Shown here piece by piece: positions 1 to 6,772 of a stretch of DNA of 25,349 nucleotides. Below the pieces are notes generated by a model that was not told the origin of the DNA, made no database searches, and saw nothing but the letters and a program-made list of their open reading frames with translations. This DNA is from Pseudonocardia sp. (lineage in GTDB: Bacteria; Actinomycetota; Actinomycetes; Mycobacteriales; Pseudonocardiaceae): positions 1 to 25,349 of the forward strand of contig JASLAP010000026.1 of the NCBI GenBank assembly GCA_030147065.1, read 5' to 3'. Each line of letters opens with the position of its first letter. Positions within the stretch are counted from its first letter, which is position 1. The translations under genes were made by a program, and so were the position numbers.

Positions 1-150
1 CTCCTCGCGGTACCGCGCCACCAGCAGCAGCGCGTAGTCCGTCGCCGCGCCCACCACCAGGATGAACAGGATGCCCTGGGTCTGCCCGCTGAGCGCGATC
101 ACCTCGGCCGCGGCGAGCTGGTAGACCACCAGCACCGCCAGCCGCCTCAA
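1..150 (-). pseudogene. MMPL/RND-family transporter fragment, 5'-truncated, runs off window
   Basis: Reading leftward from about 150 to the window edge, one frame encodes a transmembrane stretch ending GAATDYALLLVARYREE. This is the hallmark of the first sterol-sensing-like domain of actinobacterial MMPL (lipid/RND-type) exporters. In complete family members roughly 200 residues precede this motif. Here the upstream DNA is the 3' end of the MFS gene in another frame, so the N-terminal part is missing. No plausible start with an SD is visible; a TTG at 150 is the only nearby candidate. I read it as a remnant cut off by a recombination or insertion junction near 147-160. An assembly join is possible. 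The rest of the gene lies outside the window. Confidence 0.7.
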
Positions 151-1370
151 CCACGCCGGGGGACGCTGCCCAGGGAGAGCCCGGCGGCCGCCGCGGCGAT
201 GAGGGCGAGCAGCACGAACACCGCGGGGTAGCCGCCGAGGAGCCCGGCCAGGGCGGCGCCAGCCCACGGGGAGAGCGCGGTGGCGAGCATCGCCGGGGCG
301 GTCAGGATCCCGCCGAGGCGGCCGTAGTGGGCCGTGCCCCAGCGGTCGCTGATCGCGGTCGCCTGCAGCAGGGTGAACACCCCGCGGGCGGCCCCGGCGA
401 GCATCGCCGCCGCGACCAGCAGCGCGCCCGGCCCGGGCAGCACCGCCAGCAGCCCGGTTGTCACCGCCGTGGCGGCCAGGATCACCGCGGTCCGGGACCG
501 GGCGCCCGTCCGTGCTGCGAGCGCGCCGTAGCCGAGCCGGCCCAGCACCTGACCCAGCCCGCCGAGGCCGAGCGCCCAGGCCGCGGCGGTGGTGGACAAC
601 CCGCGTTCGAGCAGCAGCGGGACCTGGTTGACCACGACCGCGAAAGCGGCGAACGTGCCCAGCGCGATGGCGACCACCAGCAGCACGAACGGGCGGCTGC
701 GGGCGATCCGGGCCGGGTCGCCGTCGGCGTGCTCGGGCTGCTCGGCCCGGTCCGGGGCGGGCCAGGGCCCGCGCAGGCCGAGCAGGTGCGCGGGGATCGT
801 CACCACCGCCAGCACGGCGGCGAGCACCAGGTAGGTGCCGCGCCAGCCGAGCGGTCCGGCCAGCGCCGCGGTGAGCGGCGCGAAGATCGTGCTGGCCAGC
901 CCGGCGAGCAGGGTGACCGCGGTCAGCGCGACCACCCGCCGCGGCCCCCACCAGCGGGTCAGCGCGGCGAACGCCGGCTGGTAGAGCACGCCGGCCATGG
1001 CCAGCCCGGCCAGCGCCCAGGCGGCGAAGAACCACGGCAGCGTCGGCGCCCAGGCGATCCCGACGACGGCCGGCACCGCCAGCAGCGAGCCGGTGGTCAT
1101 CACCCGCCGGGGACCGGAGCGGTCCAGCCAGCGCCCGGCCGGGATGCCGGCCAGCGCGGAGACGACCAGCCCGACCGAGAAGGCGGCGGTGACCGTGCCG
1201 ATCGACCAGCCGGTGTCGGCGGCCAGCCCGGGCGCGAGCACCGGGAAGGCGTAGTACAGCACCCCCCAGCTGACGATCTCGGTCACGCACAGCACCGCGA
1301 GCACGCGGCGGAGCCCGGCGCGGGACAGCGCGCCGGGCTCCGCGGTGGGGCTGGTGGCGCCGTCGGGCAC
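147..1370 (-). CDS. MFS transporter, probable arsenical efflux permease
   Basis: A 407-residue protein with about 12 hydrophobic helices and a short basic N-terminal tail. The loop after TM2 carries an MFS motif-A-like sequence, AGRWLDRSGPRRV, around residues 78-90. It should sit in the cytoplasmic membrane and work as an ion-coupled exporter. It starts at GTG with a GGAG-type SD about 7 nt upstream, 27 bp behind the ArsO-like flavoprotein, so the two are almost certainly one operon. That context, facing an ArsR-ArsN gene, suggests export of an arsenical or a modified product. Substrate cannot be read from sequence; ArsJ and other MFS exporters occur in ars operons, but I cannot assign this one to a named subfamily. 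The last codons overlap the MMPL remnant. Confidence 0.8.
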   Translation of the reverse strand: MPDGATSPTAEPGALSRAGLRRVLAVLCVTEIVSWGVLYYAFPVLAPGLAADTGWSIGTVTAAFSVGLVVSALAGIPAGRWLDRSGPRRVMTTGSLLAVPAVVGIAWAPTLPWFFAAWALAGLAMAGVLYQPAFAALTRWWGPRRVVALTAVTLLAGLASTIFAPLTAALAGPLGWRGTYLVLAAVLAVVTIPAHLLGLRGPWPAPDRAEQPEHADGDPARIARSRPFVLLVVAIALGTFAAFAVVVNQVPLLLERGLSTTAAAWALGLGGLGQVLGRLGYGALAARTGARSRTAVILAATAVTTGLLAVLPGPGALLVAAAMLAGAARGVFTLLQATAISDRWGTAHYGRLGGILTAPAMLATALSPWAGAALAGLLGGYPAVFVLLALIAAAAAGLSLGSVPRRG

Positions 1371-1397
1371 CGGGACTCCGCTCCGTCGTCGGGCCGG

Positions 1398-2744
1398 TCA
1401 GGACCGGCCGGGTGCCCCCGAGAGTTCCACCGCGACGCCGGGGCCGCAGCACCCGCCGCCGCTCGCCGGGGCCTCCGCCACGTCGGCCAGGCCGCCCCCG
1501 CTGCACACACCGGTCTCGGGCAGGACCAGCTCCACCCGCTCGGCCGCGGCCCGGTCGCCGGCGATCGCGGCGACGACCGAGCGGACCTGCTCGTAGCCGG
1601 TCAGCGCCAGGAAGGTGGGGGCGCGGCCGTAGGACTTCATGCCGACCAGGTACAGGTCCGGCTCCGGCTGGGCGAGCTCGACCGCGCCGTGCGGGTAGAC
1701 CGTGCCGCAGGAGTGCACGTTCGGGTCGATCAGCGGGGCCAGCGCGCGCGGCGCCTGCAGGACCGGGTCCAGGTCGAGCCGCACCTCGGTGAGGAAGCCG
1801 AGCTCGGGGCGGAACCCGGTGAGCACCACGACCTCGTCGACCGGACCCACCTCGGCCCCGTCGAACGACTCCAGCACCAGCCGGTCGTCCGCCGCGCGCC
1901 GCACGGCCGCGGTGCGGAACCCGGTGACCGTGCTGATCCGCCCGTCCGCGACGGCCCGCGCCGCCCGCTGCCCGAGCGCCCCGCGGGCCGGGAGCTGGTC
2001 GGCGTCCCCGCCGCCGAAGGTGTCGCCGACCTCGCCCCGGCGCAGCAGCCAGTCCACCCGGGTGCCGGGCTCGGCCGCGGCCAGCTCGGCGAAGGCCACC
2101 AGCGCGGTCAGCGCGGAGTGCCCGCTGCCGACGACGGCGACGCGCCTGCCGGCGTAGCGGGCGCGCTCGGCCGGGTCGGTCGGGTCGGGCACCCGGTAGG
2201 TGATCCGGTCCGCCGCCGCGGCCTCGCCGAGCGCCGCCAGCCCGTCCGCGCCGAGCGGGTTGGGCAGCGTCCAGGTGCCCGAGGCGTCGATCACCGCGGC
2301 GGCGGTGATCCGCTCCTCGCCGGCACCGGACCGCACCCGCACGGTGAGCGGCTCGGTCCCGCGGGCGGCGTCGACGACCCGGTCCCACCCCCGCCGGGAC
2401 ACCCCGGTGACCCGGGCGCCGTAGCGGACGCGGTCGCCGAGGGCGTCGGCGAGGGGCTGCAGGTACTGCTGCGCCCACTCCGCGCCGGTGGGGTAGGAGT
2501 CGGGCTCCGGCGCCGACCAGCCGGTCGGGGCCAGCAGCTTCTCCGCGGCCGCGTCGACCAGCTCGCCCCAGCGGGAGAACAGCCGCACGTGGTGCCACTG
2601 GCGCACGGCCGCCCCGGCCTGCGCCCCGGCTTCCAGCACCAGCGGCGTCAGCCCCCGCCCGACCAGGTGGGCGGCGGCGGCCAGCCCGGCCGGCCCGGCC
2701 CCGATCACCACGACCGGCAGGTCGCCGGTCCCGCTCTCGCTCAC
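1398..2744 (-). CDS. FAD/NAD(P)-dependent oxidoreductase, ArsO-like flavoprotein
   Basis: A 448-residue flavin monooxygenase-type protein. An N-terminal FAD site VVVIGAGPAG (residues 11-20) is followed by LVLEAG and a second nucleotide site VAVVGSGHSAL in the middle, the layout of trimethylamine/Baeyer-Villiger-like monooxygenases and of ArsO in actinomycete ars clusters. The open frame extends upstream, but the GTG at 2744 is chosen because GGAGG lies 4 nt before it and an extension would cross the divergent promoter. The last 35 residues are unusual: a single Cys in ETGVCSGG and a vicinal pair in GGGCCGPG, possible thiol ligands for As(III). It probably redox-modifies an arsenical before export by the downstream MFS protein; the reaction is inferred. 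Function confidence is lower than family confidence. Confidence 0.8.
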   Translation of the reverse strand: MSESGTGDLPVVVIGAGPAGLAAAAHLVGRGLTPLVLEAGAQAGAAVRQWHHVRLFSRWGELVDAAAEKLLAPTGWSAPEPDSYPTGAEWAQQYLQPLADALGDRVRYGARVTGVSRRGWDRVVDAARGTEPLTVRVRSGAGEERITAAAVIDASGTWTLPNPLGADGLAALGEAAAADRITYRVPDPTDPAERARYAGRRVAVVGSGHSALTALVAFAELAAAEPGTRVDWLLRRGEVGDTFGGGDADQLPARGALGQRAARAVADGRISTVTGFRTAAVRRAADDRLVLESFDGAEVGPVDEVVVLTGFRPELGFLTEVRLDLDPVLQAPRALAPLIDPNVHSCGTVYPHGAVELAQPEPDLYLVGMKSYGRAPTFLALTGYEQVRSVVAAIAGDRAAAERVELVLPETGVCSGGGLADVAEAPASGGGCCGPGVAVELSGAPGRS

Positions 2745-2838
2745 GATGCCTCCATCGATGTCTGTCGATCCAACGCGGCGGACTGTATCGGCCGGCATCG
2801 ATTGACGCAACCATCGATGGAGGTCAATACTGGGCGCC
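2745..2838. promoter_or_regulatory. Divergent ars promoter/operator region
   Basis: This 94-bp gap drives both directions. Rightward: -35 TTGACG (2802-2807) and a weak -10 at 2825-2830, which would start RNA almost at the ATG. Leftward: TTGCGT (complement of 2805-2810), 17-bp spacer, TACAGT (complement of 2782-2787), then SD GGAGG (complement of 2749-2753). The -35 boxes overlap. ATTGAC (2801-2806) and GTCAAT (2823-2828) form an inverted repeat enclosing the perfect palindrome CCATCGATGG (2811-2820). ATCGAT recurs at 2754-2759 and 2797-2802. This is typical of an ArsR-family operator blocking RNA polymerase on both sides; that the fused ArsR binds here is inferred. Confidence 0.65.
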
Positions 2839-3705
2839 ATGAGCACGGTCCTGCCCCTCACCGACGTCACCCCGCACCGCCCGGCCGGCCAGCTCGCGCC
2901 GCTCGACGCGGCGACCTACGCGGAGTGGTTCGCCTGCCTGGCCGAGCCGATGCGGGTGCGCCTGCTGCACGCCGTCGCCGTCGCCGGGCGGGAGGTGACC
3001 GTCGGGGAGCTGACCGAGCAGCTCGGCGTCAGCCAGTCCACCTGCTCGCACCACCTGCGCAAGCTCGCCGACGCCGGGTTCGTCCGGGTGCGCAAGGAGC
3101 GCACCGCCACCCTGGTCGCGGTCAACCCGGCCTGCTGCACCGGGCTCCCGCACGCCGCGGACGCGGTGATGGGGATGCTCGGGCCGCGCCCGTGCTGCCC
3201 GGACGACCTGCCCGCCGACGTGACCGTCCGGGCGCTCGGTCCGGACGACTGGACCGCCGTGCGCCGCATCTACGCCGAGGGCATCGCCACCGGCGACGCC
3301 ACCTTCGAGACCCGGGTGCCCGACCGGCGCGCGCTGGACCACACCTGGTTGCCCGACCACCGCTGGGTCGCCGAGCTCGACGGCGCGGTCGTCGGCTGGG
3401 CCGTCGCCCGGCCGGTGTCCGACCGCCCGGTCTACGCCGGGGTCGCGGAGACCTCGGTCTACGTCGGCGAGGGACACCGCGGGCGCGGCGTGGGCCGGGC
3501 GCTGGTCCACCGCCAGGTCACCGCGGCCGACGAGGGCGGCCTGTGGACCCTGCAGGCCTCGGTCTTCCCGGAGAACCGGCCCGCCATCGCCCTGCACCGG
3601 TCCGCCGGGTTCCGCACCCTCGGCCTGCGCGAACGGATCGGCCGGCACCACGGCACCTGGCGCGACACCGTCCTCCTGGAGCGCCGCCGCGCCGACGACA
3701 GCTGA
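2839..3705 (+). CDS. ArsR repressor fused to ArsN-type GNAT acetyltransferase
   Basis: A 288-residue two-domain protein. Residues 24-115 are an ArsR winged helix, with recognition helix around VSQSTCSHHLRKL. Residues 127-285 are a phosphinothricin-acetyltransferase-like GNAT domain with acetyl-CoA motif HRGRGVGRAL and the family pattern IYAEGI...ATFET. ArsN1 proteins of this group acetylate arsinothricin and phosphinothricin. Candidate sensor thiols are Cys33, Cys69, the pair Cys99-Cys100 (NPACCTG) and Cys119-Cys120 just before the linker. A CC pair at this position resembles ArsR proteins reported to be selective for methylarsenite. The ATG at 2839 has no well-spaced SD (GGAGG is 15 nt away), so the transcript may be leaderless. 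It faces the flavoprotein/MFS operon and is likely autoregulated and induced by trivalent arsenicals. ArsR-ArsN fusions have been seen before; specificity here is inferred. Confidence 0.85.
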   Translation: MSTVLPLTDVTPHRPAGQLAPLDAATYAEWFACLAEPMRVRLLHAVAVAGREVTVGELTEQLGVSQSTCSHHLRKLADAGFVRVRKERTATLVAVNPACCTGLPHAADAVMGMLGPRPCCPDDLPADVTVRALGPDDWTAVRRIYAEGIATGDATFETRVPDRRALDHTWLPDHRWVAELDGAVVGWAVARPVSDRPVYAGVAETSVYVGEGHRGRGVGRALVHRQVTAADEGGLWTLQASVFPENRPAIALHRSAGFRTLGLRERIGRHHGTWRDTVLLERRRADDS

Positions 3706-3766
3706 CCCGGTACCAGCGGCCCGCGTTCCCTCCGGCGACCGGGTCGCCGCACGTGGACGTCCCGCG

Positions 3767-3782
3767 CGATCGGTGCCGATCG
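3767..3782. promoter_or_regulatory. 7-bp perfect inverted repeat, operator-like
   Basis: CGATCGG, a 2-nt centre TG, then CCGATCG, located about 60 bp upstream of the ATG at 3844 in the gap after the arsR-arsN gene. It may be a regulator site for the nitroreductase-like gene or a small hairpin. The binding protein is unknown. Confidence 0.3.
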
Positions 3783-3843
3783 GCGCCCGTTCCCGGGCCC
3801 CTCGGCCGTCGCGCCGCGGCGGCGCTCGGCCGACACTCGGACC

Positions 3844-4598
3844 ATGACCGCCGAGCAGCTGACCGCGATTCGAGGTCCCGGTCGCCTCCCGGGAATCGTC
3901 GAGTCCGGGCAGGTGGCGGCGGTCCCGGTGCCCGGGGCCCGGCGCTGGTGGGTGGAGGTGATCCGCCGCGGCGCCGAGCTGCACGGCGAGGTCGCGCCCG
4001 GCTCGGCCTCCCCGGGCAGCGCCGAGACCCGGCTCGCCGCCGGTGCCGGCCTGTTCGTGGTGCACCTCGACGTCGTGGCGAGCGGGATCCGGCCGGTCAC
4101 CGCCCTGCTGCCGCGCTCCGGCCGTCCCGGCCTGCTCGCCCTGCTGCGCCACGGCACCGCCGCCCCGCCCACCCCGGCCGAGCGCACCCTGCACGCCGCC
4201 CTCCGCGGGGGCCCGCGCCCGGTGGCCGTCGGGCCGGCCGGTCTGCGGCCCTTCCTGCGCCAGGCGGCCGAGGCCGAGGCGACGTGGCTGCGCAGCGCGG
4301 CCACACCGACCGACCGGGCGGCGCTGGCCGCGCTCCTCCTGCACGGTCGCCCGGACCCGGGCCGCGACGGTCTGCTGGTGCTGGTCGCCGGTCCGCGCGA
4401 CCTGCCGGTGTGCCAGCTGCGGGCGGGCCTGGCCGTCCAGCGCGTGCTGCTCACCGCCGCCACCCTCGGTTACACCGGGGAGGTCCTCGCCGGCCGCGGT
4501 CGCCTGGACCTGTCCCCGCTCGCCCTGCGCACCGCGCACCTGCCGCCCGGCCCGTCCCGCAAGCACTGCTGTCGATCACCCCCGGCGCGGGGCACTAG
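3844..4598 (+). pseudogene. Acg-family nitroreductase-like gene with apparent 1-nt deletion
   Basis: The frame from ATG 3844 encodes about 239 residues that follow the C-terminal layout of Acg-type FMN nitroreductases: ...TPAERTLHAAL..., a mid Leu/Ala-rich segment, then RAGLAVQRVLLTAATLGYTGEV. The family ends with a PQ-x-LL-x-x-x-GxG segment. That segment (PQALLSITPGAGH, stop 4596-4598) is present here one base out of frame, joining at the C run 4556-4558. Restoring one C gives a normal C-terminus. As written, the frame continues without a stop into the DUF2157 gene and makes a false 628-residue fusion. The usual N-terminal FMN motif (NTQPW-like) and the Arg-rich catalytic segment are absent, so it may be non-catalytic even when intact. 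It could be real decay or a sequence error. Acg relatives are dormancy-regulated in mycobacteria. Confidence 0.6.
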
Positions 4599-4609
4599 TG
4601 GGCCACTAG
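4595..4609. promoter_or_regulatory. Perfect palindrome CTAGTGG-G-CCACTAG
   Basis: A 15-nt inverted repeat with a single central base overlaps the restored stop codon of the nitroreductase-like gene and sits 23 bp before the ATG at 4633, just ahead of the SD. It looks like a repressor site controlling the DUF2157 gene. A small intercistronic hairpin is the alternative. Confidence 0.4.
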
Positions 4610-4632
4610 CCTCCTGCCCGGAGGTGGTCGCG

Positions 4633-5730
4633 ATGCCCGCCGGGCCCGATCCGGAAGTGGTCCCCGACACCGCCGCGCGCCTGGAGCAGTGGGTGCGCAA
4701 CGGTCTGATCAGCCACGAGCAGGCCGAGCGGATCCGGGAGTACGAAGCCGGACAGCCGGCGGCCGCGGCACCCGGGCCGGCCCACCGCGGCGGCCGCCCG
4801 GGTTCGCTGGTGACCGAGGGACTCGGCTACGTCGGCGGCGTGCTGGTGCTGGTCGCCGCGGTGACGCTGGCCGGCCGGTACTGGTCGGGCCTGGGCGTGG
4901 CCGGGCGGCTGGGCCTGGTCTTCGGCGCGGCCCTGCTGCTCGTGGTCGCCGGGGCCGCGGTGCCGGCCCCGCCGGGATCGGCCGGGCACCGGCTGCGGGC
5001 GGTGAGCTGGGTGCTGGCCGTCGTGGCGTTCGGCGGCGGGATCGCCCTGCTGGCCGACGAGGTGGTCGGGATCGCGGGGGAGCGGGTCCCGTTCGCCTCT
5101 GCCCTCGGAGCCGCCGCGCTCGCGGCGCTGCTCTGGTGGCGCCACCGCAGCGTCGTGCAGCAGGCCGCCTTCGTGGTCGCGGTGGCCGTGACCGTGGGGA
5201 CGGGTGCGGCCCTGCTGCCGCCGGCCGGGGACACCCGGGTCGGGTCCGCCCTGTGGGGGTGGGGTGCGGCCTGGCTCCTGCTCGGGTGGGGGCGCGTGGT
5301 CGGGACGGGTGCGGCCGCCCGGGCGGCCGCCGACGTCTGCGGCGGCGCCGTGGCGACGACCGGTGCCCTGATCGCCGTCGACACCGACCCGGGCAGCGTG
5401 CTCGCGCTGCTCACCGCGTCCCTGCTGGTCGCCGTCGGGGTGGGCCTGCGCGATCTCGTGCTGCTCGGTGTCGGGTCGGTGGCGACGCTGATCGTCGTGC
5501 CGACGGTGACCAGCCGCTGGTTCCCCGACACCCTCACCGCCCCGCTGGCCCTGCTGGTCGCCGGCGTGCTGCTGGTGGCGGGTGCGCTGCTCGCCGCCCG
5601 CCGTCGTCGGACGGGCCCGCGACCGGCCCCCACCGGTGACCGGTCGCTGAGCCCCCGGGCCGCGGTGGTCGCGGCGACGGGCCTGCTGCTGGTCACGGCC
5701 GCGGTGGTGGTGCTGCCGGGCCTGGGCTGA
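4633..5730 (+). CDS. DUF2157-type polytopic membrane protein
   Basis: A 365-residue protein. Residues 1-45 are soluble and helical (LEQWVRNGLISHEQAERIREYE), the usual DUF2157 N-terminus. About nine or ten hydrophobic helices follow from residue 60 onward (for example LGYVGGVLVLVAAVTLAG), with few charges and short loops. The start is set at ATG 4633 because GGAGG lies at 4620-4624 and the DUF2157 head begins right after it. The continuous frame upstream is attributed to a frameshift in the preceding gene. The family is widespread in bacteria and its function is unknown. The last residues are again hydrophobic (VTAAVVVLPGLG), so the C-terminus probably ends in the membrane. It is convergent with the universal stress protein gene, 27 bp apart. 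Confidence 0.8.
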   Translation: MPAGPDPEVVPDTAARLEQWVRNGLISHEQAERIREYEAGQPAAAAPGPAHRGGRPGSLVTEGLGYVGGVLVLVAAVTLAGRYWSGLGVAGRLGLVFGAALLLVVAGAAVPAPPGSAGHRLRAVSWVLAVVAFGGGIALLADEVVGIAGERVPFASALGAAALAALLWWRHRSVVQQAAFVVAVAVTVGTGAALLPPAGDTRVGSALWGWGAAWLLLGWGRVVGTGAAARAAADVCGGAVATTGALIAVDTDPGSVLALLTASLLVAVGVGLRDLVLLGVGSVATLIVVPTVTSRWFPDTLTAPLALLVAGVLLVAGALLAARRRRTGPRPAPTGDRSLSPRAAVVAATGLLLVTAAVVVLPGLG

Positions 5731-5757
5731 GCGGCCCGGTCGACCCCGGTGATCCGG

Positions 5758-6654
5758 TCAGGTCTGCTCGGCGGGGACGGCCCGGCCGGTGTCGGCCGCC
5801 GTACCGGGGTGCCCCACCTGCGGGGAGACCACCAGGACCGGGACCGGGCTGTGCCGCACGAGCGTCCGGCTGGTCGAGCCGAACAGCACGCGTCCGGTCG
5901 CCCGCCGACCGTGGCTGCCGACGACGACCATCCCGGCGTGCTCGGCCGCGACCAGCAGTTCGGTGGTCGGGTTCCCGTGCGGTGTGCGCAGGTCGACCGG
6001 CACGTCCGGGTAGCGGTCCGCCAGGGTGCGCAGCGCCGCCGCCATCCGCTGCGCGCCCTCGTCGTCGTGCGCGGAGTGACCGGCCAGGTGCTCACGCAGT
6101 CCGGCGTGGGCGTGCAGGACGACCAGGCCGCACCCGTGCAGGGCGGCCTCGGCGCCGGCGGCGTCGAGCACCACGGCGTCGACGTCGGGGTCGTCGATCC
6201 CGACCAGGACCGGTCCGGTGCGGTCCCGGAACCCGCCGTGCACCACGGCGACCGGGCAGGAGGCGCGGCCGGCGACGTTGAGCGCGACCGAGGGCGGCGC
6301 GATCTCCGACAACCCCTGCGGGATGATGCCGACCACCACCAGCCGGGCCGTCGCAGCCGCCTCGAGCAGGGCGTCGGCGGGCCCCGCGGCGGACGACATG
6401 GTCGACACGGCCACGCCCGGTTGCGTGCGCCGGGCGACGGTGAAGGCGACGCCGAGGACGCCGCGCGAGTGGGCCGACCCCGCCGCGCCGGCACCGCCGG
6501 CGTAGGGGTCGGCGTGCACGACGGTCAGCGGGAGCCCGCGCAGGCGGGCCTCCCCGACGGCCCAGCGCACGGCGTTCAGGGCGGTGTCGGTGCCGTCGAC
6601 GCCGACCACGATGCGGTCCGCGCCGTGGTGCCGGGAACTGGTCCGGGCGTCCAT
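5758..6654 (-). CDS. Tandem-domain universal stress protein (UspA family)
   Basis: A 298-residue cytoplasmic protein with two Usp domains. The first begins RIVVGVDGTDTALNAVRWA near residue 14. Its phosphate-loop region (VVVGIIPQGLSEIAPPSVALNV) lacks the canonical glycines. The second begins GPVLVGIDDPD and retains VVGSHGRRATGRVLFGSTS, matching the ATP-binding pattern GxxGx9GS. So probably one functional ATP site and one degenerate site. The ATG at 6654 is preferred over in-frame starts up to 6687 because GGGAG lies 6 nt upstream and the Usp fold starts soon after. Tandem Usps accompany Acg-type nitroreductases in actinobacterial hypoxia/dormancy regulons, which fits the neighbouring remnant. 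A weak DosR-box-like sequence lies about 80-100 bp upstream. Confidence 0.9.
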   Translation of the reverse strand: MDARTSSRHHGADRIVVGVDGTDTALNAVRWAVGEARLRGLPLTVVHADPYAGGAGAAGSAHSRGVLGVAFTVARRTQPGVAVSTMSSAAGPADALLEAAATARLVVVGIIPQGLSEIAPPSVALNVAGRASCPVAVVHGGFRDRTGPVLVGIDDPDVDAVVLDAAGAEAALHGCGLVVLHAHAGLREHLAGHSAHDDEGAQRMAAALRTLADRYPDVPVDLRTPHGNPTTELLVAAEHAGMVVVGSHGRRATGRVLFGSTSRTLVRHSPVPVLVVSPQVGHPGTAADTGRAVPAEQT

Positions 6655-6731
6655 GGTCGGCTCCCTTCGCTCGGGTACCGGCAGCATTCGGCGCCGCCGG
6701 TGGTGATCGGCAGGCCCGAACGTCCCGTCCT

Positions 6732-6751
6732 CCGGGGACGTCGGACCCGAA
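6732..6751. promoter_or_regulatory. DosR/DevR-box-like sequence upstream of usp
   Basis: Positions 6732-6751 hold GGGGAC, a 5-nt centre GTCGG and ACCCGAA. By eye this matches about 13 of 20 positions of the mycobacterial DosR consensus (TTSGGGACT...AGTCCCSAA). It lies 78-97 bp upstream of the usp ATG. The match is imperfect and the supporting argument is gene context. Confidence 0.3.
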
Positions 6752-6752
6752 C

Positions 6753-6766
6753 CCGGTCGTGACCGG
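6753..6766. other. Short inverted repeat CCGGTC-GT-GACCGG
   Basis: A perfect 6-bp inverted repeat with a 2-nt centre, 7 bp after the stop of the lipoprotein gene (leftward) and upstream of usp. It may act as an operator or a weak terminator between the two genes; no T-run follows. Confidence 0.3.
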
Positions 6767-6772
6767 TCCGGC

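Noticed and set aside
327..4598. A 1423-codon rightward open frame over the ars region
   Set aside because: Arg/Gly/Pro-rich low-complexity translation, antisense to two clear genes and out of frame with a third; an artefact of very high GC.
3844..5730. A natural nitroreductase-DUF2157 fusion protein
   Set aside because: A family-like C-terminus with stop exists one base out of frame, and the second gene has its own SD and ATG, so two genes plus an indel is simpler.
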